From: an uncultured Myxococcales bacterium
Lineage (GTDB): Bacteria; Myxococcota_A; Polyangia; Polyangiales; Polyangiaceae
Length of the DNA stretch: 35,649 nucleotides
Reading direction: 5' to 3'
Assembly (NCBI GenBank): GCA_937902985.1
Contig: CALFNG010000484.1
Span: forward strand, 1 to 35,649
Numbering within the stretch: position 1 is the stretch's first letter; every line of letters starts with the position of its first letter. The position numbers were made by a program, and so were the translations under genes. Positions 1 to 7,238 of the stretch are shown piece by piece. A model generated the notes under the pieces. That model was not told the origin of the DNA. It saw only the letters and a list, made by a program, of their open reading frames with translations, and searched no databases.

Positions 1-3
1 CCC

Positions 4-45
4 TAAATCGACGAGCGTGATCTTCGATCACGCTCGCCCGATTTA
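4..45 (-). terminator. Hairpin 2 of a tandem pair downstream of the 93-536 gene
   Basis: A perfect inverted repeat, CGAGCGTGATC (12-22) against GATCACGCTCG (26-36) with a 3-nt loop, sits inside an outer pair TAAATCG (4-10) / CGATTTA (39-45). It is the second of two similar hairpins behind the minus-strand gene. The A/T-rich outer arms give it a bidirectional-terminator look, but there is no long T run, so it could also be a REP-like palindrome. Confidence 0.4.
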
Positions 46-62
46 TTCGCCCAGGTTTGACC

Positions 63-95
63 AAATCAGCGCTCACGTTCGTGAGCGCCGATTTA
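63..95 (-). terminator. Hairpin 1 of a tandem pair, at the stop codon of the 93-536 gene
   Basis: GCGCTCAC (69-76) pairs with GTGAGCGC (81-88) across a GTTC loop. Outer AAATC (63-67) pairs with GATTT (90-94). The stop codon of the minus-strand gene (93-95) lies in the outer arm, so the structure starts exactly where translation ends. It is probably an intrinsic terminator, although the tail GATTTGG on the minus strand is short of T. Confidence 0.45.
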
Positions 96-536
96 GCGCA
101 CGGCGACGATGCCTTCGCGAACGAGGTCGTCGAACAGATTGGATGCGTCGACGAGCGAGATGCCCGTTCGCGCGGAGATGGCCTCGATCGCCGCGTTGCC
201 GTCGACGTGCTCGAGGAGCTGGCGCGCGAGCGGCGGAATGTCGAACCATTCGAGGTCGTCGCGGGCGACCGCGAGCGACGGGATGGTCGAGGCGTCGACC
301 GCCCAGAAGACCTCCATCGTGCCGCTCACGAGCTCCGGCGCGTCGGACGGGGTTCTCGGCGGCGGGGGCAAGGTCGCGCGCTCGCTCTGACGTGCGAACT
401 CTTCGGGATCGAAGGGGGGTCGCGCCGTGACGACATCGCCCGCACCTCCGCCTTCGCTCTCCTGGGCCGCGGCCATCCTGCGGATCGATTTGGGTCGTCT
501 GTCGATCACTCGGGCGATGTTCTCACGATAGCCCAT
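93..536 (-). CDS. Small protein with a PqqD-like winged-helix-like C-terminal module
   Basis: A 147-residue protein of unknown function with no signal peptide or membrane segment. Residues about 40-50 carry PPFDPEEFAR, and residues about 84-147 form a small alpha/beta module (IPSLAVARDDLEW ... LEHVDG ... DLVREGIVAVR). Both elements recur, in the same order, in the protein at 6341-7228, so the two are paralogues. The pattern of a hydrophobic strand, 'L..VDG', two helices and 'GIV' resembles the winged-helix fold of PqqD-like domains; that assignment is my inference. The ATG at 536 has no clear Shine-Dalgarno site; a second ATG at 476 (M21) is possible. The gene diverges from mutY, whose first possible start is only 9 bp away. 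Confidence 0.7.
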   Translation of the reverse strand: MGYRENIARVIDRRPKSIRRMAAAQESEGGGAGDVVTARPPFDPEEFARQSERATLPPPPRTPSDAPELVSGTMEVFWAVDASTIPSLAVARDDLEWFDIPPLARQLLEHVDGNAAIEAISARTGISLVDASNLFDDLVREGIVAVR

Positions 537-545
537 TGCTGACCG

Positions 546-1751
546 GTGTACATATTCCCCTGCTTGTCCACGCCTCCCACATCGAACCTCGGTCGCCGCC
601 CCGCGCCTCGCTTACGAGGCCGGGGCCGAGGTAGCCGTGGCCGCAACGGCGCCGGCTCGGCGCCCGCCGCCCACGAGCTTGCGAAGCACGCCGCGCTCCG
701 GGCGAGGCTCCTTGCCTGGTACGCGAGCGCGCGGCGCGATCTGCCCTGGCGGCGCACGCGCGATCCCTACGCGGTGTGGATCAGCGAGACGATGCTCCAG
801 CAGACGCGCGTCGACACGGTCATTCCCTACTACGAGCGCTTTCTCAGGGACCTCCCGACCCTCGGGCATCTCGCGGAGGCGCCGCAAGAGCAGGTGCTCG
901 GCTTGTGGAGCGGTCTCGGGTACTACCGGCGCGCTCGAATGCTCCACGCCGCAGCGAAGCAGGCGGCCGTGAACCATGCCGGCGCCGTGCCGAGCGAGGT
1001 CGAAGATCTCCGCAAGCTCGCGGGTATAGGGGCGTACACGGCGGGTGCCGTGGCCAGCATCGCCTTCGGGCGCCGCGCCGCGGTCGTCGACGGGAACGTG
1101 GCGCGCGTTCTCGCGCGGGTCTTTGCCATCGAAGACGACGTCAAGGCCGCGCGCGGCTCCGGGCTCGTCTGGAGGCTTGCCGAGCAGCTCGTGCCCGACG
1201 GTGACGGCGACCCCGGAGACTGGAATCAATCGCTCATGGAACTCGGCGCGACCGTCTGCGTTCCGCGCGAGCCGAGGTGCGATGGTTGTCCGGTTCGCGA
1301 TCTCTGCGAAGGAAAGCGCAGGGGCATCGCCTCGACGCTTCCGCGGGTCACCCCGAAGAAGGCCCCGATCCCCGTGCGCAGGGTCGCGATCGTACTCGCG
1401 TCGGAACGGGCGGTGCTCCTCGCTCGACGGCGAGGCGACGGGCTGTTTGGCGGCCTCTGGGAGCCTCCGACCGGTGATGGCGAGATGACCGCGCTAGCGA
1501 GCCGTCTAGGGATCGACGCCGGGGCGCTCGAGCCGGCGGGGGAAGTGGTGCATGTCCTCTCGCACCGTCGCATGCAAATCGAGGTGGCGCGTGCGCCGCT
1601 CGGCCGGTGGGCGCGCCGCAAGCGCTGGCCGCTCCCTGGCCCCGAGTACGACGCCGTCGAGTTGGTCCGCTTCGAAGACCTCGCGAAGCGCCCCCAAGCC
1701 GCGCTCTCGCGAAAGGTTCTCGCGGTGGCCGATGTGGCGGCGCCGTTATAA
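546..1751 (+). CDS. mutY: A/G-specific adenine DNA glycosylase MutY
   Basis: MutY removes adenine mispaired with 8-oxoguanine in base-excision repair. Numbered from the GTG at 546, the catalytic Glu is E81 (WISETMLQQT), the helix-hairpin-helix is at about 155-175 (LAGIGAYTAGAVA), the catalytic Asp is D182 (VVDGNVARVLAR), and the 4Fe-4S ligands are C238-x6-C245-x2-C248-x5-C254. Residues after about 270 form the NUDIX-like domain that reads 8-oxoG. Length is about 400 residues, near the family norm, but residues 1-48 are an Arg/Gly/Ala-rich extension not needed by the family. Only GTG 546 and TTG 564 are in-frame starts before the core, and neither has a good ribosome-binding site. The gene is followed after 13 bp by a TolC-family gene. 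Confidence 0.95.
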   Translation: MYIFPCLSTPPTSNLGRRPAPRLRGRGRGSRGRNGAGSAPAAHELAKHAALRARLLAWYASARRDLPWRRTRDPYAVWISETMLQQTRVDTVIPYYERFLRDLPTLGHLAEAPQEQVLGLWSGLGYYRRARMLHAAAKQAAVNHAGAVPSEVEDLRKLAGIGAYTAGAVASIAFGRRAAVVDGNVARVLARVFAIEDDVKAARGSGLVWRLAEQLVPDGDGDPGDWNQSLMELGATVCVPREPRCDGCPVRDLCEGKRRGIASTLPRVTPKKAPIPVRRVAIVLASERAVLLARRRGDGLFGGLWEPPTGDGEMTALASRLGIDAGALEPAGEVVHVLSHRRMQIEVARAPLGRWARRKRWPLPGPEYDAVELVRFEDLAKRPQAALSRKVLAVADVAAPL

Positions 1752-1764
1752 GGTCGCGCACGAA

Positions 1765-3339
1765 ATGCCCTGGCCACGGCGCGCATCGCTTCCTGTGCTG
1801 TCCGTCTTCGGGAGCCTCGTCGTAGGGCCGATCGCGATAGGCAGCGCGGTCGCGCGCGCCGGGAGCCCTCCGGCGCCGCCAGCGCAATCACCCCCGGCAC
1901 CCCCGGCCTCGCCGGCCTCGTCGCCTTCCTCGCCGCCATCCTCGCCGGCGCCGGAAGACGCGGACGACGACGCCGCCGGCGGCTTCGGCGAACCGACCCA
2001 CAGCGCGCCGGCCACCATCAGCGCGCACCGATACACACTGACGGAGTGCCTGGCGCTGGCCGACCGCAATTTTCCGAACCTCTGGGCGGCGCGAGCCCGC
2101 CTCGCGCTCGCGCACGCGCAGCTCGAAGAGGCCAAGTGGATCCCCTGGTTCCAGTGGTCCGCGCAGTCGACGTTCGGCGTCGCGCCGTCGTTTTCGGGCA
2201 GTGTGCTCTACCCTCAGGCGACGCAGCAAACCCGCAACATCACGGGCATCGGCAATGGCGGACCTCTCGGCTTGGGCCTCACCCCCTTCCTCGGGTTCGG
2301 GATCAGCGGCGTCGTACCGCTCTACACGTTCGGAAAGATCGAGTCGTCGCGCGAGGCTGGCGAGGCCAACGTGCGCGTCTCGGAGTGGGACATGGAGAAG
2401 GCGCGCCAGTCGATGCGCATGGACGTCCGCCGCGCGTACTACGGCCTCCAGCTCGCACGCGACGCGAAAGACGTCTTCTCAGACGCCAACGATCGGCTCG
2501 ACAAGGCGGTGAAGGGCATCCGCGACAGGCTCGCCAAGGGCGACCCCAACGTGGGCGAGGTCGATCGGCTCCGGCTCGAGGAGTACAAGCAGGAGGTCAT
2601 CGCCCAGGGCCTCCAGGCGCCAAAGGGCGAGTCGTACGCCATGGCGGGTCTCAGGTTCCTCACCGGCGTGCAGTCGAACTTCGACGTGCCCGACGAGCCC
2701 CTCAAGCGACCGGACCGGCCCCTCGTGTCGATCGCTCAGTACCTCGAGGCGGCGCGCGTCTTGCGGCCCGACGTGAACATGGCGCGCGCCGGCGTCGTCG
2801 CGCGGCGAGCGCTCGTGGAATACAACCGCGCGAAGCTCTTCCCCGACTTCGGGCTGGGCCTCGGAGCCGACTTCATCTCCACGCCGAGCGCCAACGAGCA
2901 ACAGAACCTCTTCGCTTCGGATCCCTTCAACCACTTCTACTATGCCTTCGGCTTCGGCCTTCGCTGGAGCCTCGATCTGCTGCCGCAGGCCGCCCGCATC
3001 GACCAGGCCGAGTCTCAGCTCGAAGAGACCCACGCGCTCGAGCGCCTCGCGCTCGGCAACGCGATGCTCGAGGTCGAGAAGGCGTACGCCGACGCGCTCG
3101 AGGCCAAGTCGCGCGAAGAGGCCTGGGACAAGGCGGAGCACGTCGCCAAGCAGTGGATCTCGACGGTGCAGGATCAGATCGACCTCGGCACGTGGGACGA
3201 GCGCGCGCTGCTCGAGCCCCTCCGCTCCTACGCGAACGCGCGCGGCCAGCACCTGTTCTCGCTCATGGACTACAACGTCGCGATGAGCGCCCTCGCCCTC
3301 GCGAGCGGCTGGGACAGCGCCGCCCCGACGGGCGAATAG
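1765..3339 (+). CDS. TolC-family outer-membrane protein (OEP), copy 1
   Basis: This is a 524-residue outer-membrane efflux/export protein. A hydrophobic N-terminus suggests a signal peptide (about residues 1-33, ending near AVARAGS). It is followed by a Pro/Ala/Ser linker and an acidic stretch to about residue 75. The body shows the two OEP repeats: YTLTECLALADRNFPNLWAARA opens repeat 1 in the usual 'T..ea...A...N..l..a' form, and long amphipathic helices rich in Ala, Glu and Leu follow. Segments such as LTPFLGFGISGVVPLYTFGK look like strand/turn parts of the beta barrel. The ATG at 1765 lies just past the mutY stop; an upstream in-frame start inside mutY is unlikely. No inner-membrane pump or adaptor gene is nearby, so the transported substrate is unknown. 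It converges on another TolC-family gene. Confidence 0.85.
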   Translation: MPWPRRASLPVLSVFGSLVVGPIAIGSAVARAGSPPAPPAQSPPAPPASPASSPSSPPSSPAPEDADDDAAGGFGEPTHSAPATISAHRYTLTECLALADRNFPNLWAARARLALAHAQLEEAKWIPWFQWSAQSTFGVAPSFSGSVLYPQATQQTRNITGIGNGGPLGLGLTPFLGFGISGVVPLYTFGKIESSREAGEANVRVSEWDMEKARQSMRMDVRRAYYGLQLARDAKDVFSDANDRLDKAVKGIRDRLAKGDPNVGEVDRLRLEEYKQEVIAQGLQAPKGESYAMAGLRFLTGVQSNFDVPDEPLKRPDRPLVSIAQYLEAARVLRPDVNMARAGVVARRALVEYNRAKLFPDFGLGLGADFISTPSANEQQNLFASDPFNHFYYAFGFGLRWSLDLLPQAARIDQAESQLEETHALERLALGNAMLEVEKAYADALEAKSREEAWDKAEHVAKQWISTVQDQIDLGTWDERALLEPLRSYANARGQHLFSLMDYNVAMSALALASGWDSAAPTGE

Positions 3340-3361
3340 GCTCGAGGACGGGCTCGCGTGC

Positions 3362-4849
3362 TCACCAGGGACAGGTCGCGAGCGCGAGCTGGGCCAGGAG
3401 CCGCGCCTTGACGACGTTGAACTCGGCGAGCGCGAAGTTGAGCTCGGCCTGCCGATGCGCCTCGGACGCGGTCACGAGCTCGAGGCTCGTTCCCTGGCCC
3501 GTGGCGTACGCGAGCTGCGTCATCTGGTCGTTCTGCGCGGCGAGATCGCGCTGGTCCTTCGCCACGCGCTCCGACTCTTGGGCGACGACGAGCTGGCGCT
3601 GGGCCTGCTCGACCTGGATGATCGCCTGGCGGCGGAGGGCCTCGAGTTGCTGCGACGCGATGTCCTCGGCGGCGCGAGCGTTCCGGAGGTTGCCGTAGCG
3701 TGTCCCGCCGTCCCAGATCGGCACCTGCAGGATCCCCTGGATGCTCCAGACCGGGTTCGGCGCGCCAAAGGACGGCGGGGAGGTCGCGAGGACCGAGCTC
3801 TGCGCCGTGACCGTCGGCAAGAACGTGTACCAGATGTTCCGGAGCGTGCGCTTGGCCACGTCGAGCCGCAGCCGCGCGGCCGCCACGTCGGAGCGGTCGT
3901 CGACCGAAGCGACCACGCGACACGACGACGCGGCATCGAGCGCGAGGCCGCTCACGTCGACGTCGGGGGACACGCCGGTCTCCTCGGGGAGCCCGAGCGC
4001 GATGCCGAGCGCTTCGCGCGTCTCGCGGAGCGATTCGTCGCCAGTGACGAGCGTCGCCCGGGCGTTCGCGGCGTTCTGCTGCGCGCGAACCACGTCGAGG
4101 CCGTTCGCCGCGCCGAGCGCGCGCTTGCGGTTGGTGATCTCCGCCTGCTCGAGAGCGACCCGGAGGCCGACGCGGTTGATCTCCGCGTCCCGCTCGGCGG
4201 TCACCACGGCGACGATCTGGTTGGCGACGCTGAGCGCCAGCGTGCGCTTCTCGTCGTCGACCGAGAGTCGCGAGGCATCTTCGCTGAGCTCGTCGACGCT
4301 GATCTGATCGAACTCCTGCACGTTGATGATGTCTTGCGTCAGCTGGATGCCACCGTTGAACGAGTTCGGGTTCGGCACGCGGTTCGACGTGACGATCCCG
4401 TTAGTGCCCAGCGAGACGTCGCCCAACGCGCCGCCAAGCGCCGGGTTCGTGATCAGCTGGTGGGTATAGCCGCCGTTCCCGACGATGAGGGGGAGGTACT
4501 GCGCGAGCGCGATGCGCGTCTGGGCCTCGGCCTGGAGCACCTGATCGACGGCGATGCGGAGATCGGTCGAGCGCGATCGCAGGAGCTCGACGGCCTCCTT
4601 CCACGATTTCAAGACGCGCTTGGGGGTCGGTACGGGCGCCAGCATCGGGTCGCTCACGTCGGGCGGCGGCGGAACCGTGACCGGAGCGGCCGACGGCGAC
4701 CCCGCTGCGGGACCGCCGAGCGCCGCTGGAGCCGCCGCGGAGCCCGGCGTCCCGGGTCCGACGGGCGCACGGGGCACGACAGGAGGGACCTGCGCGAGAG
4801 CAGGCAACGCGACGAAGGTGATCGCGAGCACGAAGGCGGCCGTTCGCAT
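3362..4849 (-). CDS. TolC-family outer-membrane protein (OEP), copy 2
   Basis: A 495-residue OEP-family protein with a clean Sec signal peptide (MRTAAFVLAITFVALPALAQ, cleavage after ALA). A Pro/Ala/Gly linker follows to about residue 75, then two OEP repeats. LKSWKEAVELLRSRSTDLRIA starts repeat 1, and QVLQAEAQTRIALAQYLPLI and LDVAKRTLRNIWYTFLPTV are the paired 'A...yLP' helices typical of the family. It is the last gene of the minus-strand series that starts with the acyltransferase, but a 126-nt hairpin separates it from the gene before. It shares only family-level likeness with the copy at 1765-3339, so a recent duplication is not supported. The partner pump is not in the window. Confidence 0.87.
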   Translation of the reverse strand: MRTAAFVLAITFVALPALAQVPPVVPRAPVGPGTPGSAAAPAALGGPAAGSPSAAPVTVPPPPDVSDPMLAPVPTPKRVLKSWKEAVELLRSRSTDLRIAVDQVLQAEAQTRIALAQYLPLIVGNGGYTHQLITNPALGGALGDVSLGTNGIVTSNRVPNPNSFNGGIQLTQDIINVQEFDQISVDELSEDASRLSVDDEKRTLALSVANQIVAVVTAERDAEINRVGLRVALEQAEITNRKRALGAANGLDVVRAQQNAANARATLVTGDESLRETREALGIALGLPEETGVSPDVDVSGLALDAASSCRVVASVDDRSDVAAARLRLDVAKRTLRNIWYTFLPTVTAQSSVLATSPPSFGAPNPVWSIQGILQVPIWDGGTRYGNLRNARAAEDIASQQLEALRRQAIIQVEQAQRQLVVAQESERVAKDQRDLAAQNDQMTQLAYATGQGTSLELVTASEAHRQAELNFALAEFNVVKARLLAQLALATCPW

Positions 4850-4925
4850 GACCCCATTTGGCTAACTCATGTGCCGCAACGATTGCACGCGAAAGCGAGC
4901 CAACCGTCACTACCCCCCGACGGTC

Positions 4926-5051
4926 GAGAGCGCTTTTCGTCTAAGTTCCTTGGGTCCGGATCGGCGCACGCCGCGCGGAGACGTACTTCCTGTACGTCGA
5001 GCACGGCGGGCGTCGAGACGGGCCCAAGGAACGACGACGAAAAGTGCTCTC
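4926..5051 (-). repeat. 126-nt near-continuous hairpin between two genes
   Basis: The two ends pair along almost the whole length: 4926-4941 with 5036-5051 (16 positions, one G-T), 4945-4958 with 5019-5032 (14 positions, one T-G), then shorter blocks from 4961-4976 with 5001-5016, and ACGTAC 4981-4986 with GTACGT 4992-4997 around a TTCCT loop. It begins 1 bp after the stop of the TPR gene and ends about 76 bp before the next start. It could be a large terminator or processing hairpin, a REP-like element, or a MITE. No target-site duplication is visible at the ends. Confidence 0.75.
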
Positions 5052-5052
5052 C

Positions 5053-6159
5053 TCAGCGGCGGCGGAGCGTCGCGTACCGGGCGTCGCCCGGGAGGAGATC
5101 CAGGTGCGACCGGAGCTCGCCGAAGCGACCGCGGAGGCTCGCGACGCTGACCCGAAAGCAAGCGGCCACTTCTGCGTGCGTGAGGGGCACGTGGTCGACG
5201 TAGACGATCGCGTAGGCCACCGCAGCGGCGATCGCGTCGACGGATCCGCGGCCCGCGGTGGCTCCACGAGCGCTGCGCGCCGCGGGGGGCCTCGAGAGGT
5301 AACCGACAGCGTCGCGAGCGAGCGACTTCGCGCGTGTGCGCTGCTTTGCGTCGAGCGGGAGGCTCGCGAGGCCGCGCGCGAGCACTTCTTCGATCTCGCC
5401 GACCGGCGGTGTGCGCGCGGAGCGACGCGACGACAGCGCGCCCTCGTCTCGTCTGGTGGATGGGCGGGGCTCGGCGTCGCGGTCTCGCCGTCGGGCCAGG
5501 AGCTCGCCGCCCGCGGTGCCCGCGATGGAGTGGACCGGCGCGGGGCGCGGGAGCGGGTGATCCTTGTCGGGGGGGGCGCCCTGCTCGAGCCATCGAAGCA
5601 GCGCGGCGTGCTCGCGAGACGCTCCTCGCTTGGTCGCTCGCGTCAGCACCTTGCGCGCCTCGGTCAGTCGACCGACTCGCGCGAGGGCGTGCGCGTAGCT
5701 GGCCGCGACCTCGCCGCTCTCGGGTGCGCTCTGATAGGCCTGCTTCAACCAGGTGATCGCATCGGTCGCGCGGTCGAGCGCCACGTCGAGCAGGTGACCC
5801 AGGTTGTGCGCGTACCAGGGGTTTTTGGGCGCGCCGACGAGCGCGCGATGGTACGCGGTCACCGCGAATTTGTAGTTGCCGAGGAGGGTCTGGCAAAGAG
5901 CCAGCGTCGCCCACCCGCGGTCGTCTTCGGGGCGGTGGGCGAGGACGCGGCGGGCGAAGAGCGCTGCGCGCCACGGATCACGCTCGACCAGGAGCTCGGC
6001 GAGGTGCAGGTTCGCGAAGAGGCTGTCGTCGGACCCGGCTTGTGCGAGGCGCGCGAGCCGGTGGAGCATCGGGAGGACGTCGCTTGGATCGATCGCGCGG
6101 GCCAGCGTCCACTCGATCTGGCTGCGCAGCTCGTGCGCTTGCTTTCGACGCGCGTCCAT
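5053..6159 (-). CDS. TPR protein with a cyclin/TFIIB-like C-terminal domain
   Basis: This 368-residue protein appears cytoplasmic, as no signal peptide is seen. Residues about 45-190 are TPR-type helical pairs (for example WATLALCQTLLGNYKFAVTA). Residues about 195-250 are a charged, Arg/Pro-rich linker. Residues about 253-368 form a second helical domain: IEEVLARGLASLPLD, then AIAAAVAYAIVYVDHVPLTH, then AEVAACFRVSVASLRGRFGE. The order 'Ala-rich helix, short loop with LT, AEVA..F.VS..SLR.RF.EL' recalls the second half of a TFIIB/cyclin repeat, where the last helices form a helix-turn-helix. That likeness is by eye only. Start: the ATG at 6159 has GAAGGGAAG just upstream, better than a start at 6210. 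It lies downstream of the dnaK group on the same strand. Confidence 0.75.
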   Translation of the reverse strand: MDARRKQAHELRSQIEWTLARAIDPSDVLPMLHRLARLAQAGSDDSLFANLHLAELLVERDPWRAALFARRVLAHRPEDDRGWATLALCQTLLGNYKFAVTAYHRALVGAPKNPWYAHNLGHLLDVALDRATDAITWLKQAYQSAPESGEVAASYAHALARVGRLTEARKVLTRATKRGASREHAALLRWLEQGAPPDKDHPLPRPAPVHSIAGTAGGELLARRRDRDAEPRPSTRRDEGALSSRRSARTPPVGEIEEVLARGLASLPLDAKQRTRAKSLARDAVGYLSRPPAARSARGATAGRGSVDAIAAAVAYAIVYVDHVPLTHAEVAACFRVSVASLRGRFGELRSHLDLLPGDARYATLRRR

Positions 6160-6340
6160 CCTCTTCCCTTCAAGGATGTAGCTTCCAGAGAGTGCGCGTG
6201 CAACGCGCAAAACCGCCGTCGGTCCGTGTTTTCACGTTTGACTTGCGCTCGACCAGTTCTCGGTTAAGAGCCGGAGGCGACGATCGAGGCGGCCGAGCGC
6301 CGCACCGCGCGCACCCGGCGCGGCCGCGTCGTGTCGGCGA

Positions 6341-7228
6341 TCACGAGGGTAGCGCGACGATCCTTTGCTGAACAAGCTCGTGGAGGATGCGCAGTGCGTC
6401 GAGTCTGGGCATTCCACAGACGTCGAGGATCATCTCGAGGGTCGAGGATCCGTCGACGAGCGACAGCACGAACCCCGCGCGGTGGTCGATCGACAGCCAG
6501 CGAAGCTGCGTGCGCTGTACGGCGACCGACGGTACGCGATCGAGCGGCCCGAGGCGCGCGGCATACATGCTCTCGAGCACGCCGCGACAGCTCTCGGCGC
6601 ACGCCGCGGCTTCGGCGTCGGACGGGTCTCCCGTGAGGAGGAGCTCGGCCATCTCTAGCGCCCCGGTGTAGTCGCCGAGCGAAAGACGCTCACGCATCTC
6701 GGCGATGGGGTCCTCGATCGTGCGTTCGGTGATCTCGGGTCCGGGGTTTCCGATCGCCCCGAGCACGGCCGCTTCGATGCTCGACGGCGTGGGTATGCTC
6801 GCGGCGGGCATGTCGGTCACGCTCGGCGCCCGGGCGTTCGCGATCGAGAGGGCGCTCGACGAAGAGTTGCGGCGAAACGCGACGCGGACGCGGGGCGTCT
6901 CCAGGCGCTCGGGGCCCGTCGACTTGGCGAGCGCCCTCTCGAGCTCGACCTCGTTGGTGAGGGTGATCCGCTCGCCGCGCTCCTCTCCCGGGTCTGCGCT
7001 GGGTGGCGGCGGCCGGGCGGTGGGCGCGTCGGGGGCCTGGGCGCGCTCGACCGCCGGCCAGTCCGGCTCGCGGTGCGACGCGGCGGTCGCCCTGGCGAAG
7101 GCCTCGACGTCGAACGGAGGGTTCACCGTCGGACGATCGCTCGCCGAGTCGTCTCGCTCGCCCTCTTCGACCGCCGGCTCGGTGGGCGACGGGTGCAGAG
7201 GGGTTCTCCGAGGTGGTTCGTGGGTCAT
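6341..7228 (-). CDS. Module-bearing protein coupled to dnaK
   Basis: A 295-residue protein of unknown function. Residues 37-45 carry PPFDVEAFA, like the protein at 93-536. The middle is Pro/Ser/Ala-rich and probably disordered. Residues about 168-215 look like one TPR-type helical pair (MRERLSLGDYTGALEMAELL). Residues about 230-295 are the same winged-helix-like module (VPSVAVQRTQLRWLSIDHRA, LSLVDG, LHELVQQRIVAL). The dnaK stop codon TGA is part of its ribosome-binding site (TTGAGG, 9 nt before the ATG), so the two genes are probably translationally coupled. In myxobacteria this module is familiar at the ends of signalling proteins (my recollection). A role as adaptor or client selector for the neighbouring chaperone is inference. 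Confidence 0.75.
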   Translation of the reverse strand: MTHEPPRRTPLHPSPTEPAVEEGERDDSASDRPTVNPPFDVEAFARATAASHREPDWPAVERAQAPDAPTARPPPPSADPGEERGERITLTNEVELERALAKSTGPERLETPRVRVAFRRNSSSSALSIANARAPSVTDMPAASIPTPSSIEAAVLGAIGNPGPEITERTIEDPIAEMRERLSLGDYTGALEMAELLLTGDPSDAEAAACAESCRGVLESMYAARLGPLDRVPSVAVQRTQLRWLSIDHRAGFVLSLVDGSSTLEMILDVCGMPRLDALRILHELVQQRIVALPS

Positions 7229-7238
7229 GAGGTCGGCC

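Noticed and set aside
1552-1764. Longer N-terminus for the first TolC-family protein
   Set aside because: It would lie inside mutY in another frame and would place Arg-rich sequence before the signal peptide.
6160-6340. TTGACT ... TTAAGA on the plus strand as a promoter
   Set aside because: The spacing is 20 bp and no plus-strand gene follows. The gap between the two minus-strand genes holds nothing else that I can support.
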